The position numbers were made by a program, and so were the translations under genes. A stretch of DNA of 64,000 nt, from assembly GCA_020205615.1 (NCBI GenBank), contig CM035162.1, forward strand, positions 37,748,464 through 37,812,463, written 5' to 3'. The notes below the pieces were generated by a model that was given only the letters and a program-made list of their open reading frames with translations, ran no database searches and had not been told where the DNA came from. This DNA is from Panax quinquefolius. Its lineage: Eukaryota > Streptophyta > Magnoliopsida > Apiales > Araliaceae. This document shows, piece by piece, positions 21,955 through 32,550 of this stretch (position 1 is its first letter; each line of letters starts with the position of its first letter).

Positions 21955-23274
21955 GTCAAAAATTGCTCTCTTTGAACAAATCTGGAGGAAGAAAGGTAAA
22001 AAAGATTCAAATCACGATGAAGCATTAAGCGAGATGTGCCATCTCTACGATGTTGTTCGTGTTGATGTTGTGGAAACAACTAATGAGGTGAAATAGCAGG
22101 AGTAAGTACATGTAATGATATAATCTAAATTATTACTTTTACTTGAAACTTCTTCCCGATAATGATCCGATTTTTAATATTTTTTTGCAGAGACTCAAAA
22201 TTGGAGGATCACAGGATTATGTCATCTTTTTTGCCTCTGTTAAAAGAGTTCATTCCAAGTGCTGCTTCGGAAATATAATCTGAAATCGACGATTACATGT
22301 CCAAAAGAGGTATATCCATGTATAATGTTTCATTTCATTTTTTTTCTGTTTTGTGTTTGGGATCATCAAAAATTGATATTCTTAAATACACCTTTTCTAT
22401 GCTTAGCAATCTTTCACTAATAATTTGCTTTAGCTTAGTGTAACCACGTGAAACAGCCTGCTGGGCAATAAAAAAAACTGGATTGGTTAAAAACTTAAAA
22501 TGTATAGTTTTTCTGTTTTCCTTTTCAAGGAGTGGGCTATAATTACACCTGTGGGAATTTGCATCATTTTATAAAATATATGACATATCGTCACCCTTTT
22601 CTTGGTCTTAAGACAGCCTATCACTAATTTTATTCATGTTTTTGTTTTGGTTATTGTAATCGCAGCATCTAAAGATGACTTTGTATATGACTTGTATGTT
22701 GTGAAGGATGATATTACCATGACTGCTGGAGATGCTTCAAATCCATTTCCTTTGTGAGCTTTTACTCAAAATTTCGTTTATTGGTTGACTTCTTTTTGCC
22801 CCCCTCCCCTCCTCTCCCCTCCCCTCCCCTCCCCTCCTCTCCTCTCCCCTCCTTGACGTGAATATGTACGTGTTTCTGGATTAGGGTACAAGTGGATGAC
22901 GACGATGGTTTTTATGATGGCTCTGATGAATCAGAAAATGAAAGTTATGATTCAAATGGTATTTTCCATTTATATAGGATTGCTCTTGTACCTCTTGTCA
23001 GTCCCAATTTAAACCATTAAGTTAATTTGTTTCGTTTTGAATTTCAGCTGAAGATAACTCTCTGAACGAGAATCCTGACGAGGTCTCAATATGTGACGAG
23101 GAGGAAACTGAGAGCAGAACCTTTGCTGATATATAAGAAGAAGATAAAAGTTCAGTTACCACTGATGAATTTCTAGGATCTGAAAGGTCAGGAGAAAAAG
23201 ATTTCTTTGAAGACGAGATTTATGGCGCTGATGATTATGAGTATGATGATGAAAATGAAGATGATGATGAGTAA
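21955..23274 (+). pseudogene. Iwr1 / RDM4(DMS4)-like pseudogene fragment
   Basis: Iwr1-domain proteins escort RNA polymerase II to the nucleus; the plant member RDM4/DMS4 also acts in RNA-directed DNA methylation. Five exons with good splice sites: 21955-22101 (ALFEQIWRKKGKK, EMCHLYDVVRVDV), 22191-22309 (LEDHRIMSSFLPLLKEFIPS), 22666-22753 (DDFVYDLYVVKDD), 22885-22958 (VQVDDDDGFYDGSDESE) and 23048-23274 (acidic tail, FFEDEIYGADDYEYDDE). The YDLY...QVDDDD...FYDGSDESE run is the Iwr1 signature. In-frame stops in three exons (22094, about 22275 and about 23133) and the missing N-terminus make it a pseudogene. It is carried by the Helitron. Confidence 0.82.
22797..22855 (+). repeat. CCCCT/CCTCT pyrimidine microsatellite
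   Basis: Uninterrupted C/T run of CCCCTCC and CCTCT units in the intron between the third and fourth Iwr1-like exons. Confidence 0.9.
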
Positions 23275-24166
23275 ATTTATCATTAGCTTTTTGATTCATG
23301 TAGCTCAATTTCTTTTTTTCTTGGACATTAGGAAAAGAAGTATGTGAATATTTCCCTACATATTTGTATGTTATTCTTTTGTGTGATCATAATGTTCTCA
23401 TATAATTCTTGCTAGAACTTGCACCTTTTTTTAATGAAAAAATAAAAGAAAATACTTGCACCCCAGTATTTATTGCTTCCAGAGTAAGTTTCAATACACA
23501 CTACGAATTGATTTGATGAATGATAATTATTAGCATGAATGAATTTATAGGCAACTGTAAGAACTGGAGTACCATTGTTAGGAATATAAACAGTTTCACC
23601 TCTTTTTTTCTATCTGAGTCAATAATTCAGTGCTATATTCTCCCTCATCAAATCTTTCTCAGAGGAGATAACAAGAGGTTATCTGTAATAGTAATAGGTA
23701 AATTTTAGCGAGTTGGGGTTCAACATTTGATGGAAACTATATACAAAGCAGATAAGTTTCAACATTGGATGGAAATTAGATACAAAACAAATGATTATAT
23801 ATTTTTTGTTTTTTTTTCTTGCTTTGTATCTTTAGATTTTAGATTTTAGATTTTAAACTTTAGAATAAGTTTGAAATTCTTAATTCAAGCAGTAAATATA
23901 CCGGAAAAAAAAATAAAGAAATTACTCAAAGGCTTGAAACAATTGTTACAAAAATACATTGGAATAAAGCAGAAGATGTAATGCACAATCTAATAAACTC
24001 TCAACACTACCCCCTACAATGTATATTCATTTGTTTTTATGTGTAAAATTTGATCTTGCACAACAATTTACTATCTTCTTATTATATTTTAATTTATTAA
24101 TTGTACGTAAACATTTATTATTATAAAATTAAATAATTTCGCTGAAACGCGCGGGTTTGTATCTAG
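23275..24166. other. Helitron 3' region
   Basis: AT-rich and without genes. A short TTTAGATTTTAGA repeat occurs at about 23832-23865. The stretch ends with the Helitron-type terminus ACGCGCGGG...CTAG at 24143-24166. Confidence 0.55.
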
Positions 24167-24294
24167 TTATTACTATATAGAGGTATAGTTTCTTAATACG
24201 GGACTTAAAAAGTATATAACATATTACAATTTAGAAGTTATTCTTATTTATAACTGGCCCAAATTGGGACTAATTTTTTTTATAATATTATAGA

Positions 24295-25198
24295 TAGGGG
24301 CGGAGCCACACTTGGACTGGGGTGGGCTGTAGCCCGGGTGATTCCGGAGAGCAACGGTGAAGCCATGGTAGGCGGTGGTGTAATTCTTCTCCAATTGCTC
24401 GACCAAGCCCTTTCAGGTAATGATTTTGAACGTGAATTTATCTTCAATCTGTAATTTTAGAACATGAACCAACTCTCTACCTTGTTTAAGTCGTAGGTTT
24501 TTTCTTTCTCTTCACATATGACTGTTAGAGAGAGATAGAAGGATTAGAATAATCATTATCAAAGAGAATATTCAAAGTTAATCTCCAAGCAAACGTGAAA
24601 CACAAATTCTTCAAACAAGAGGTAATAACTTCTATTTATTAAGTTTATGAAAATTAGAGTAATAATGTATTGTAATTATTGAGATTCTTGTGCTTGGGTT
24701 GTAAATTAGTGTGAACAAAGTATTATGTAGGACATTGGAGTGATAAGATTGAAAATTATGGCTAGAACCATATCTAAACAACTACGAAATCTGGAAATTT
24801 AAGTCACACACAAGATATTTGAAATTTTGCCTCAATGAGAATTTATGCTTAAAAATCGAAAATTTAGCAAAGCTTGATGCTAGGATATCTTTATATATGT
24901 GTTATGATGTTAATTAAGTTAATTGAGTGAATCAAATCAAGCCCAAATCAAGTTTTAAAGAATTTCTAAAAACTTGAATTTGATGAAAAAAAGTGGCCAG
25001 CATGGCATTTTCAAGCCTATGTAATACCATCTTAAAAAACCCAACTTGGTCATGCTATGTTTTTATAAAATACTATGATATACCATGTAGAACATATCAA
25101 AATTTGGAAGCAATCGGATATGTAGGTTGGGAGATATAAAATCACAAAGCAGCCAACTTGGTAGCCTAGGACGGAAAAATTTCCTGGCTCCGCCCTTG
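24295..25198. mobile_element. Non-autonomous hAT-like element
   Basis: 904 bp with terminal inverted repeats TAGGGGCGGAGCCA and, on the other strand, CAAGGGCGGAGCCA. It is flanked by the 8-bp direct repeat ATTATAGA (24287-24294 and 25199-25206). An 8-bp target duplication and the (C/T)AGGGGCGG terminus point to hAT. No transposase is present. It lies inside the right arm of the pogo-like element. Confidence 0.75.
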
Positions 25199-25289
25199 AT
25201 TATAGAGGTTATTCTTATATAGAGTATTCCTAAATAGGGGTTTTACTGTAGTTAAGAATGTCAACTCTCACACTTATGTACCTAATTCT

Positions 25290-25707
25290 ATATGACAGGA
25301 CAAATCTAAAATATACCTTTTAAATATCATATTTTTATTAAGATTACGTCTAAAATATGCCTCTTAAATATCATATTTTTATTAAGATTACGTCGTTTTG
25401 GAGATTCTTTTAAAAAACAAGTAAGACCATGAGTGTATTTTTATAAATAAAAAGAAAGCAAGTGGGACCACTCCCTTTTAATATTATATTATTTTTTAAA
25501 AGAATTTTCAAAACGACATAATCTTAATAAATATATGTTATTTAAAAGTTATGTTTTACCTTCATCCTCTTCTATATCAATAATACTTTAATGATAAAAA
25601 GTTTTGATACAAAAAAAGTATACAAAATAATATGTATGATGAGATATTCAACCATTGTATCAACACATGATGGAACACCAATTAATTATAATCTGTTATT
25701 TTATTTT
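25290..25707 (+). repeat. Duplicated F-box upstream segment, copy B (part 2)
   Basis: Matches 11400-11810 of copy A, including two units of the ~50-bp tandem repeat. It is interrupted at 25708 by a Mutator-like element and continues at 27346. Confidence 0.8.
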
Positions 25708-27345
25708 GGCTTAAATATGAATTAGTACTTTAAACTTAGGGCATATTCCACTTCGGTGATCCACCTTTCAATTTTGTCAATTAGATGATTGAACTATTAA
25801 TTTTTTTCAATTGCAACAATTGAACTCGCCACGTCGCCAATTCTTGGCACGACGTGGCTACTACTAATGTAGGTATAGAAAAGTGGTGTGGCAAAAAAAA
25901 TAGTTTTTTAATTTTAGATTAAACAAATTTGATTTAATGGAGGGTAAAATGGTCCAACAATAATTAACATAAAACAAAAACTTAAAATTCCTAATTGATA
26001 TGATATGGCTGAAGTACGCCGATCCCTAATCCTTAATTTCATATTCTATTCATCTCTCCTTAGATCTCTACATATCCATATATACATCTTCATCGTTTTA
26101 AAACTTTGTACAAAACCCCACTCCCTAATTTCATATTCGATTCAGGTCTCTCCTTAGATCTCCATATATCCATATATACAAAACCCCACTCCCATCCAAA
26201 TCACCGCCGAAGCAAATCCTCCGGGAAGCACGAGAGTCGCCGAGAGCCAAATCCGACCGCCAAAAGCAGAAAAATTACAGATTCGATTTAACTCGCATGA
26301 CCACCGCCTACTGTGGCGCAAAGAAAGAATTCAAGACCTAATCCATGCCGTGTTTGATGGAACAAGAGCGTTTGGGTGAAGTATGCCTTCTAATTCCATC
26401 TTTTGATGTAATTAGAAAAGGAGTGGAATAACTAAGATAGATAGATAGATAGATAGAAAAATGAGGAGAGAGACATTTGGAGAGAGAAAGAGGGTGAGCA
26501 CATCCTCTGCTTTCATTTTGTATATACCTCCCCTCCTAGATCTTACTTCTTTCCAATTTTCCACATCCTGCAACCCCCCCTACTAATGGTGAGTCTTAAG
26601 TGGATTCTTATTTTCTTTTCTCTCCATATATTTCTCCTATTTTCTTTGATCTTTCTTGAGTCTCTTTCGTTGTCTAATCTACTTGAATTTTGGATTGCTA
26701 GGAACACGAGATTGAGTTGTGATTGATACCAAGAATCCGATGTTCCTTGATTTAATTCGACAATTCCCACTTATTATTTGATCAATTTACATCTTGGGTT
26801 CGCCTAATTTTCTCGGATAATGTATAATTTTCATGTTTCAATGGTTTCTTGTCCACATTTAGATCTCAGTAGGATTGGTTTTCGATGTGGGTTTACTCAG
26901 ATTTTCTCGTTTATATTTGCTAAACGCTTATAAATTCTCACCGTGGGACCGAATTTCGCTTCTTGATCGTGCCATCTGTTGATAATACTGAGGAATATAG
27001 GATTTTGATTTTGATTGTTAGGGTTTTGTTTTTTGTTGAAATTGTTGGATAGATCTGAGTTTGGTTTTTATTTTTGTTTTAATTTAGTTTAAATTAATAT
27101 AAAATATTATATTACTCTTTTACCCTTACAAGTCCATAAAATAATCTAAAAATTAGTCTTCTTTTAACACATAAGCATTGTATTGCCACGTGGTGATGCC
27201 ATGTCATTAATTTATGACATGGCAGGATCAATTAGACTGAAATGGAAAAAATTGATAGTTTAATGATCTGATTGAAAAAATTGAAAGGAGAATTACCAAA
27301 GTGGAATATGACCTATAGTTTGGGGTACTAATTCATATTTAAGCC
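25708..27345. mobile_element. Mutator-like (MULE) non-autonomous element, possible Pack-MULE
   Basis: 1638 bp. The two ends are inverted repeats of roughly 90-100 bp, both starting GGCTTAAATATGAATTAGTA. They are flanked by the 9-bp direct repeat TTTTATTTT (25699-25707 and 27346-27354). The paralogous locus in this window (around 11800) carries a single uninterrupted TTATTTTATTTTATATTA, an empty site. Long TIRs and a 9-bp duplication define Mutator-like elements. There is no transposase. The interior (about 26030-26800) has a duplicated CTCCTTAGATCTC...CCATATATAC block, a more GC-rich patch (26200-26330) and a GATA microsatellite at 26437, which may be captured host sequence. Confidence 0.85.
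26436..26458 (+). repeat. GATA microsatellite
   Basis: About six tandem GATA units inside the Mutator-like element. Confidence 0.9.
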
Positions 27346-27685
27346 TTTTATTTTATATTAACTTTTTTATAATTATCTTTTATCATCATAACATTACTCA
27401 TTCTATATTTGGTAATAATAGGTACTCACGGATAATTGATTCTTCAACCAAGTATTTTATGTCCTTAATTATTATAATATTTAAATAATTTATTTATTAA
27501 TATAATATGCTTACAAAATCTATAAAAATATATAAATTATTCATAAATACGTAGTGGGAAAAACAAATCTGTTTCTGTTTTGGAACCAAAATTCTATAAT
27601 TATTCTGTAAGTGTCCCTATTCGAATCTGTTTCTGTTTTGGAACCAAATCCTATAATTAATCGGTAAGTCTTCAGTTTCAATATG

Positions 27686-27693
27686 TATAAATA
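27686..27693 (+). promoter_or_regulatory. TATA box of F-box copy 2
   Basis: Same TATAAATATATACAGACAAAA context as upstream of the intact gene (12146). Confidence 0.45.
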
Positions 27694-27722
27694 TATACAG
27701 ACAAAACGAGAAGCTAATAGAC

Positions 27723-28545
27723 ATGGAGAGAATGAGTAGTATTTTTTCAGAATTTCCGTACGATATTATGGTGGCTATTGCTAAGCAAATAGATTCGTTT
27801 AACGATTTCATTGCTTTTGGTGGAGTCTGTAGATTATGGCGATCTGCTGGGATTGAAGTCAATAAATATGATATAGGTCCTTCTAATTGCTCATCATGGC
27901 CTTGGCTCATGCTTGCTGAAAATTCCAATTCCAATTCCGGCGCCGGCGACGGTGTGTCCTGCTTTTGGTGGAGTCTGTAGATTATGGCGATCTGCTGCGA
28001 TTGAATCCAATAAATATGATATAGGTCCTCCTAATTGCTCATCATGGCCTTGGCTCATGCTTGCTGAAAATTCCAATTCTGGCCCCGGCGACGGTGTGTC
28101 CTGCGTCCGGCCGTTATATAGTTTCTCAAAGGGAATGAGTATTAAGGTAAATTTACCTGAAACTAAGAATAAGAGATGCTTTGCATCAAAGGGTTGGCTC
28201 ATAAACATTGGTAAAACTGACAAAAATATATCCATTAATTTGTTGCATCCCTTATCTCGTGTTCAAATTAAACTCGCACATCTCATATCTTCTTCGAAAC
28301 ATTATCACATCTTCTATAAGGTTGTTTTATCCTCGTCAAGTTCTTCAAGCGCAATAGTCATGGTTATTTTTGGCAATTCTTTCAAATTAGCCTTTTGTAA
28401 ATTAGGAGTCAATGTTGTTGAATGGATACGAATAAAAACTAGACCCGCGGGCATGTATTGCGATGTAATTCATTACAGAGGGCATTTTTATGCCATTGAT
28501 TATCACGACAGAATTGTTGTTTGTGATGTTACTGGGACTAATCCT
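27723..28545 (+). pseudogene. F-box/DUF295 pseudogene, copy 2 (5' part)
   Basis: Closely related to the intact gene at 12189-13319: same F-box start (SSIFSEFPYDIMVAIAKQID) and DUF295 segment up to VVCDVTGTNP, where homology ends abruptly at 28545. The ATG at 27723 gives three extra residues over copy 1. It is broken in two ways. A tandem duplication within the F-box region (27813-27960 and 27961-28102) shifts the frame, so the first frame stops at about 27980. The last ~40% of the gene is missing, replaced by retrotransposon gag. There is also an internal deletion relative to copy 1 (around 28305-28320). Not expected to yield a functional protein. Confidence 0.9.
27813..28102 (+). repeat. 148/142-bp tandem duplication inside F-box copy 2
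   Basis: Both units start GCTTTTGGTGGAGTCTGTAG and end GGTGTGTCCT. The first has an extra six bases in a CCAATT run. The unit length is not a multiple of three, so it breaks the frame. Absent from copy 1. Confidence 0.92.
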
Positions 28546-28571
28546 TGATATTTGGATAACAGTCAAGCAAG

Positions 28572-29944
28572 GTGGTGGAGACCGAAACCCAGACCTTGGC
28601 CCGTTACCTCAATGGGTTGAAGAGTGAAATAAGAAGAGAAATGTTGACGACGCGAGTCTATGGCATCGACAAAGCTTACCAAGTAGCCCTCCAAGTAGAA
28701 AAACAGATGAATTCAGCCGGGCTGCGGAGGTTCCCATTTGCCGAAGCTAGGACCAACAGACAAGCAACAACTCCAAATTCAAAACCGTCGCCACCGACGG
28801 AGATGCCCAAAGGAGGAACTGCAAGTGATTGGAAGGGAAAAGCTAAAGCGTTTGGCGAGGGACCTCAATGCTACAAATGCAAGGGATTTGGCCATTTCGC
28901 CGTGGTCTGTCCCACTCGAGACCAACGAATAGCTTATGTTTGCGAGAATGACCTGCTGCTCGCCGAAGATATGCAGGATATAGACGATGATGTTGTAATG
29001 GAAAAAGTCGATCCTGAAGAAGAGCGATTGGAAGCTACTACACTCCCTAGCTGTGTCATTCAAAGAGTCTTGGCTGGGTACAATAACAAGTTCGAGCAAG
29101 GCGACCATGGGTGGAAATGAAATAATATTTTTCACACACGAGTCAAACATGGCAGCAAGGCGCTGAATGTAATCATCTATAATGGCAGTGGCATGAATGT
29201 CATTTCTGGAGAAGTGGTTGAACGATTGGGGTTGAAACAAGAAGCACACCCTACCCCCTATCGTATTAGCTGGATAAATTACACCAACTCAATTCCCGTT
29301 CAGTACCGTTGTCTTGTTAAGTTTTCATTAGGAAAAAAATATGCAGATGAAGTATGGTGTGATATCATCCCCATGACGGTATGTCACTTGCTCTTGGGGC
29401 AACCTTGGTTGTATGATCGGCGTGTCACTTATGACGGTTTTGAGAACACTTATTCCTTTATCTATCGGAATAAGAAAATTGTGCTCGAACCACTCCCAAT
29501 CAATGAATTCGACGCTGTTAAGCAACCTACCTCAGTCTTTACCCTTCGACAGTTTATCAAGGTTGTACCAAAAGAACAAATGATCTTTTTCTTAGTTGGT
29601 AGGGATGCCAAAGAGACAGATGGTATGATACCAACCGAGCTTGCTGAGATGCTTCATGAATATCAAGATTTAATGCCTGATAAGCTACCACACCACCTGC
29701 CACCCCTGCGAGATATTCAACACGTCATCAACTTGGTGCCCAGGTCCACATTGCCCAACCTGCCCCATTACCGAATGAGCCCAATTGAGCACACTGAGCT
29801 TCAGCGCCAAGTCCAAGAGTGGCTGGACCATGGGTTTGTACGCGAAAGTTTAAGTCCATGCGTCGTGCCCGCATTACTTACGCCAAAGAAAGATGGAAGT
29901 TGGCGCATGTGTATCGACAACAGAGCCATAAACAAGATAACTGT
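28572..29944 (+). pseudogene. Reina gag, protease and start of reverse transcriptase
   Basis: The open frame 28572-29120 is the C-terminal half of gag, with ETQTLARYLNGLKSEIRRE and a CCHC knuckle CYKCKGFGHFAVVC (28869-28910) that binds RNA. It begins without ATG. After a stop at 29118, protease follows (about 29160-29480; VIIYNGSGMNVIS, LLLGQPWLYDR). The family active site is D-(S/T/N)-G, here YNG, so the catalytic Asp is lost. The frame 29193-29972 continues to the RT fingers (PNLPHYRMSPIEHTELQRQV, then TPKKDGSWRMCIDNRAINKI) and is cut at 29944 by element 1. Reading resumes at 54152. Confidence 0.87.
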
Positions 29945-32548
29945 TATAAGACCCCAACTTTTTAATGAATAAAATCGAATTTCCTCAATTTATTATTGTG
30001 AATAATAAGGTATTAATTTGATATAAATCTTTGGTTATGGGTGAAATGTGCAAATTTTGCAAAATAAGCAAGTGGTAATAAAATATTCATTGTGTAGGGG
30101 AATATTCATTTGGTCGTGGAATATTCTTTCTATCGGGAATATTCGTATTTACGGCCAAAATGCCCATTTGTGGGCCCATAACGGATAACTCTCTTGATGA
30201 AGAAAACGATAAAGTTTGGGTTGTTATAAATAACGACGTAGTTGTTACTGCTAACAATCGCTTGGAATACCCAATGGTTAAAATACGAGAATACGCGTGG
30301 TTGCATAAAGAATAATACACGGTATTGCACACAAGATTGTTGAATTATCGATCCTTACGTAAGAAGACACTACTCAATAATTGTCACGAAGAATTATTGC
30401 TCAATATTTTATTTTATTGATTCAATAATTGTCAAGCGTTGATATTTTATATTATTGTTGTTCAATAATTGTCATCGCACAAGATCTCCATTATCGAGCA
30501 ATAATTCATATTTTTGAATAATATTATTAGATAACATTATTGATAATGTCTAGAAAGTTCACATCAATGAGAGGTTTGGTCACCTAATCATGCGCCCAAT
30601 GAGGAGAAATCCTTACCGAAAAACCCTCTTTCTTGAATGACTGGTTGTCATAAATGTGATTCTCGTAATATTATTTGTGAATAATTAATTATTGATTCAT
30701 ATGATAAGGAAGTATTTATTTTATGTGGATATAAATGATGGGTTTATTTATGTGGTTATAAATGAAGGAGTTAATGTTGAGGTGTTTTATCAGTATTTTG
30801 TCGAATTGGAGGTATTAAAAATCAAACTAAGTGTTTTTTGAGATATATTATGGAGTTATAATTTTAATCCGACCGTTGGATCATTGTAATTTTTGGATAT
30901 GTTATAAATATATAAGTTGAGTATATGTCCACAAATTTTGAACCGTTAAAAAGAAGCGTATGATTTGTTATGAATTTTAAGAGGTGGCTGATTCTAAATC
31001 AAAGTTATAAATGATTTTGGTGGAAAATTCTAGAATTGAGTGGGCCCCACTTGTGGTTGGTGAAGAAATGTGCTGAATTTTATTTCAAATGTGGTGGGTG
31101 GCAATAGTAGCGAGTAAAAAGCCATCAAAGTTTGCGTCAAGTTTGCTTGCTGTCTAACATTTTCCTATAAATAGAGGGCTAATTTAGAATTGAAAATCAC
31201 ACCGTAAACGTAAGCTTTCTCTTTCTCTCTCTATTATCGAGCGTATTCTTGTGAGTATTTTGATACTTTGAGTGTTGCTATACTGATGCAAGTTCCTTCA
31301 AAGACTATATCCAAGATTCCAAATCGTAAGTATTGTCTTTGCAAGGTAAGGATGTTATTTTCTTCGTAAGTGATATTATTTCTTCAATATCATTATCTTG
31401 AAATATTAGTTAGAACTTTTTATCAAATTTGGAACTTTTCATGTATCGGGTTACTATTCATGAGTTACTTATTCACGAGTTACTATTCATGAGTTACTAT
31501 TCACGAGTTACTATTCACGCAGTACTATTCACAAAGCATGATGATTTTTCTTTTGGAATTTCTATCTTTTGGTGTCGGAGTTACTATTCACGTATACGAC
31601 ACTATTCACCGAAAAATAAAATTTTCTTCTTTTATCCAAGGTGTCTATTATGGTTACTATCTTTGATTGTATTCATGTTTTGATCTTTATTCTTGAATTT
31701 TACTTCAAAATTGGTTATTATGAAGTATTATTGATCTTGGATAAACTGTAATACGAATCTCTAATATTTGTTATTTTGTTTCACTGGATTCGTTCCTTTA
31801 AAATATTTTTCATCATCCTCAATCCTAAATGATGATATTACTGAATATCTTTAGTCTGTAGTACAAAGAAGAATGATTAACTGATGAATATCTTTGGCCT
31901 ATAGTGCAAAGATGAATGATTACCTAATGAATATCTTTGGCTCAGTAGTGCAAAAGATGAGCAGTGTTGAGATAAATACATACTAACTGGTGATACAAAT
32001 GAATATCTTTGGCCCGCTGTGCAAAGATGAATATTTGATTAAAGATGTGTATTGATTGATGTTACAGGGATAAAATATTGATGATGGACTTTTAAATTCA
32101 TAGAAGATAGTAGAATTCTTTCTCTACTTGAATCTTCTAATGGATTGTTGTTTTCCGCTGCAGTTGTTGATCTAAAACTTGTTGTCTATTATATTTTATC
32201 AGATTATTCTCTGTTGAAGACTAATGATAATTTATTGTATATTATCTTAGTCATAATATTCTTTACTGGGCTAGTTGAGCTCACCTTTTTGTTCCATTTT
32301 TCTTCTCAGGAGGTGAGAACATAGCAGGAACTAGTCGGGGTACGGAGTGATGGTTCTAGAAAGTTGTTTTAGTAGTCCTCACTATTTTTAAAATAGTGTA
32401 TCAATAATTGTAATGAGGACTCCTTTTGAGTTTTTATACTCTCTATTCAGATTTAAACTCACAGCTTAATGAAGTTGTATTTGTTTCATGTACCATGTAT
32501 TTGGCGACTCGAGAATAGGTCATGTATACCTATTTTGGGGGCGCCACA
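29945..32548 (+). repeat. Element 1, 5' LTR
   Basis: 2604 bp, TATAAGACCCC... to ...GGGGGCGCCACA. The second base is A where the 3' LTR has G, spoiling the TG terminus. TATA box at 31166. Contains a ~14-bp GTTACTATTCACGA minisatellite (31437-31560) and ~50-bp AATATCTTTGGCC...GTGCAAAGATGA repeats (31845-32035). Confidence 0.9.
31166..31173 (+). promoter_or_regulatory. TATA box, element 1 5' LTR
   Basis: TTTCCTATAAATA, conserved in all five long LTRs of the window. Confidence 0.65.
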
Positions 32549-32550
32549 AT

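Larger units (their letters stand above)
17357..24166 (+). mobile_element. Helitron carrying fragments of at least three host genes
   Basis: The 3' end GAAACGCGCGGGTTTGTATCTAG followed by T has the plant Helitron features: CTAG end, GC-rich segment just upstream with a weak hairpin, T after the end. The 5' end lies at a TCTCTCTCACACATATATAT stretch (exact base uncertain by a few), and its first ~250 bases match the Helitron at 1046-820. The interior holds PDCD2-like exons (+), an unidentified exon (+), a PPR fragment (-) and Iwr1/RDM4-like exons (+), with introns kept. Carrying several unrelated gene pieces with introns is typical of non-autonomous plant Helitrons. No Rep/helicase is present. 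Confidence 0.72.
17034..25248. mobile_element. Pogo/Emigrant-like element, split by a Helitron
   Basis: The left end CAGTAAAACCTCTATTTAGG (17034) and the right end, read on the minus strand, CAGTAAAACCCCTATTTAGG (25248) are inverted repeats of at least 25 bp with two differences. Both are flanked by TA. CAGTAAAACCTCTAT is the terminus I know from Emigrant/Lemi1 (pogo-like Tc1/mariner) elements. Element sequence itself is about 17034-17356 and 24167-25248, the latter including a hAT insertion. The Helitron occupies the middle. No transposase is seen, so the original element was probably a non-autonomous one. Confidence 0.65.

Noticed and set aside
26106..26291. Possible small gene in the Mutator-like element
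   Set aside because: Short, no domain, overlaps an internal duplication; kept only as possible captured DNA.
28779..29249. Antisense 156-codon frame across Reina gag
   Set aside because: Shadow of gag, which carries a clear CCHC knuckle in the sense frame.
31437..31560. Regularly spaced short repeats that could suggest a CRISPR array
   Set aside because: Units are ~14 bp, contiguous without unique spacers, and sit in a plant LTR; a minisatellite.
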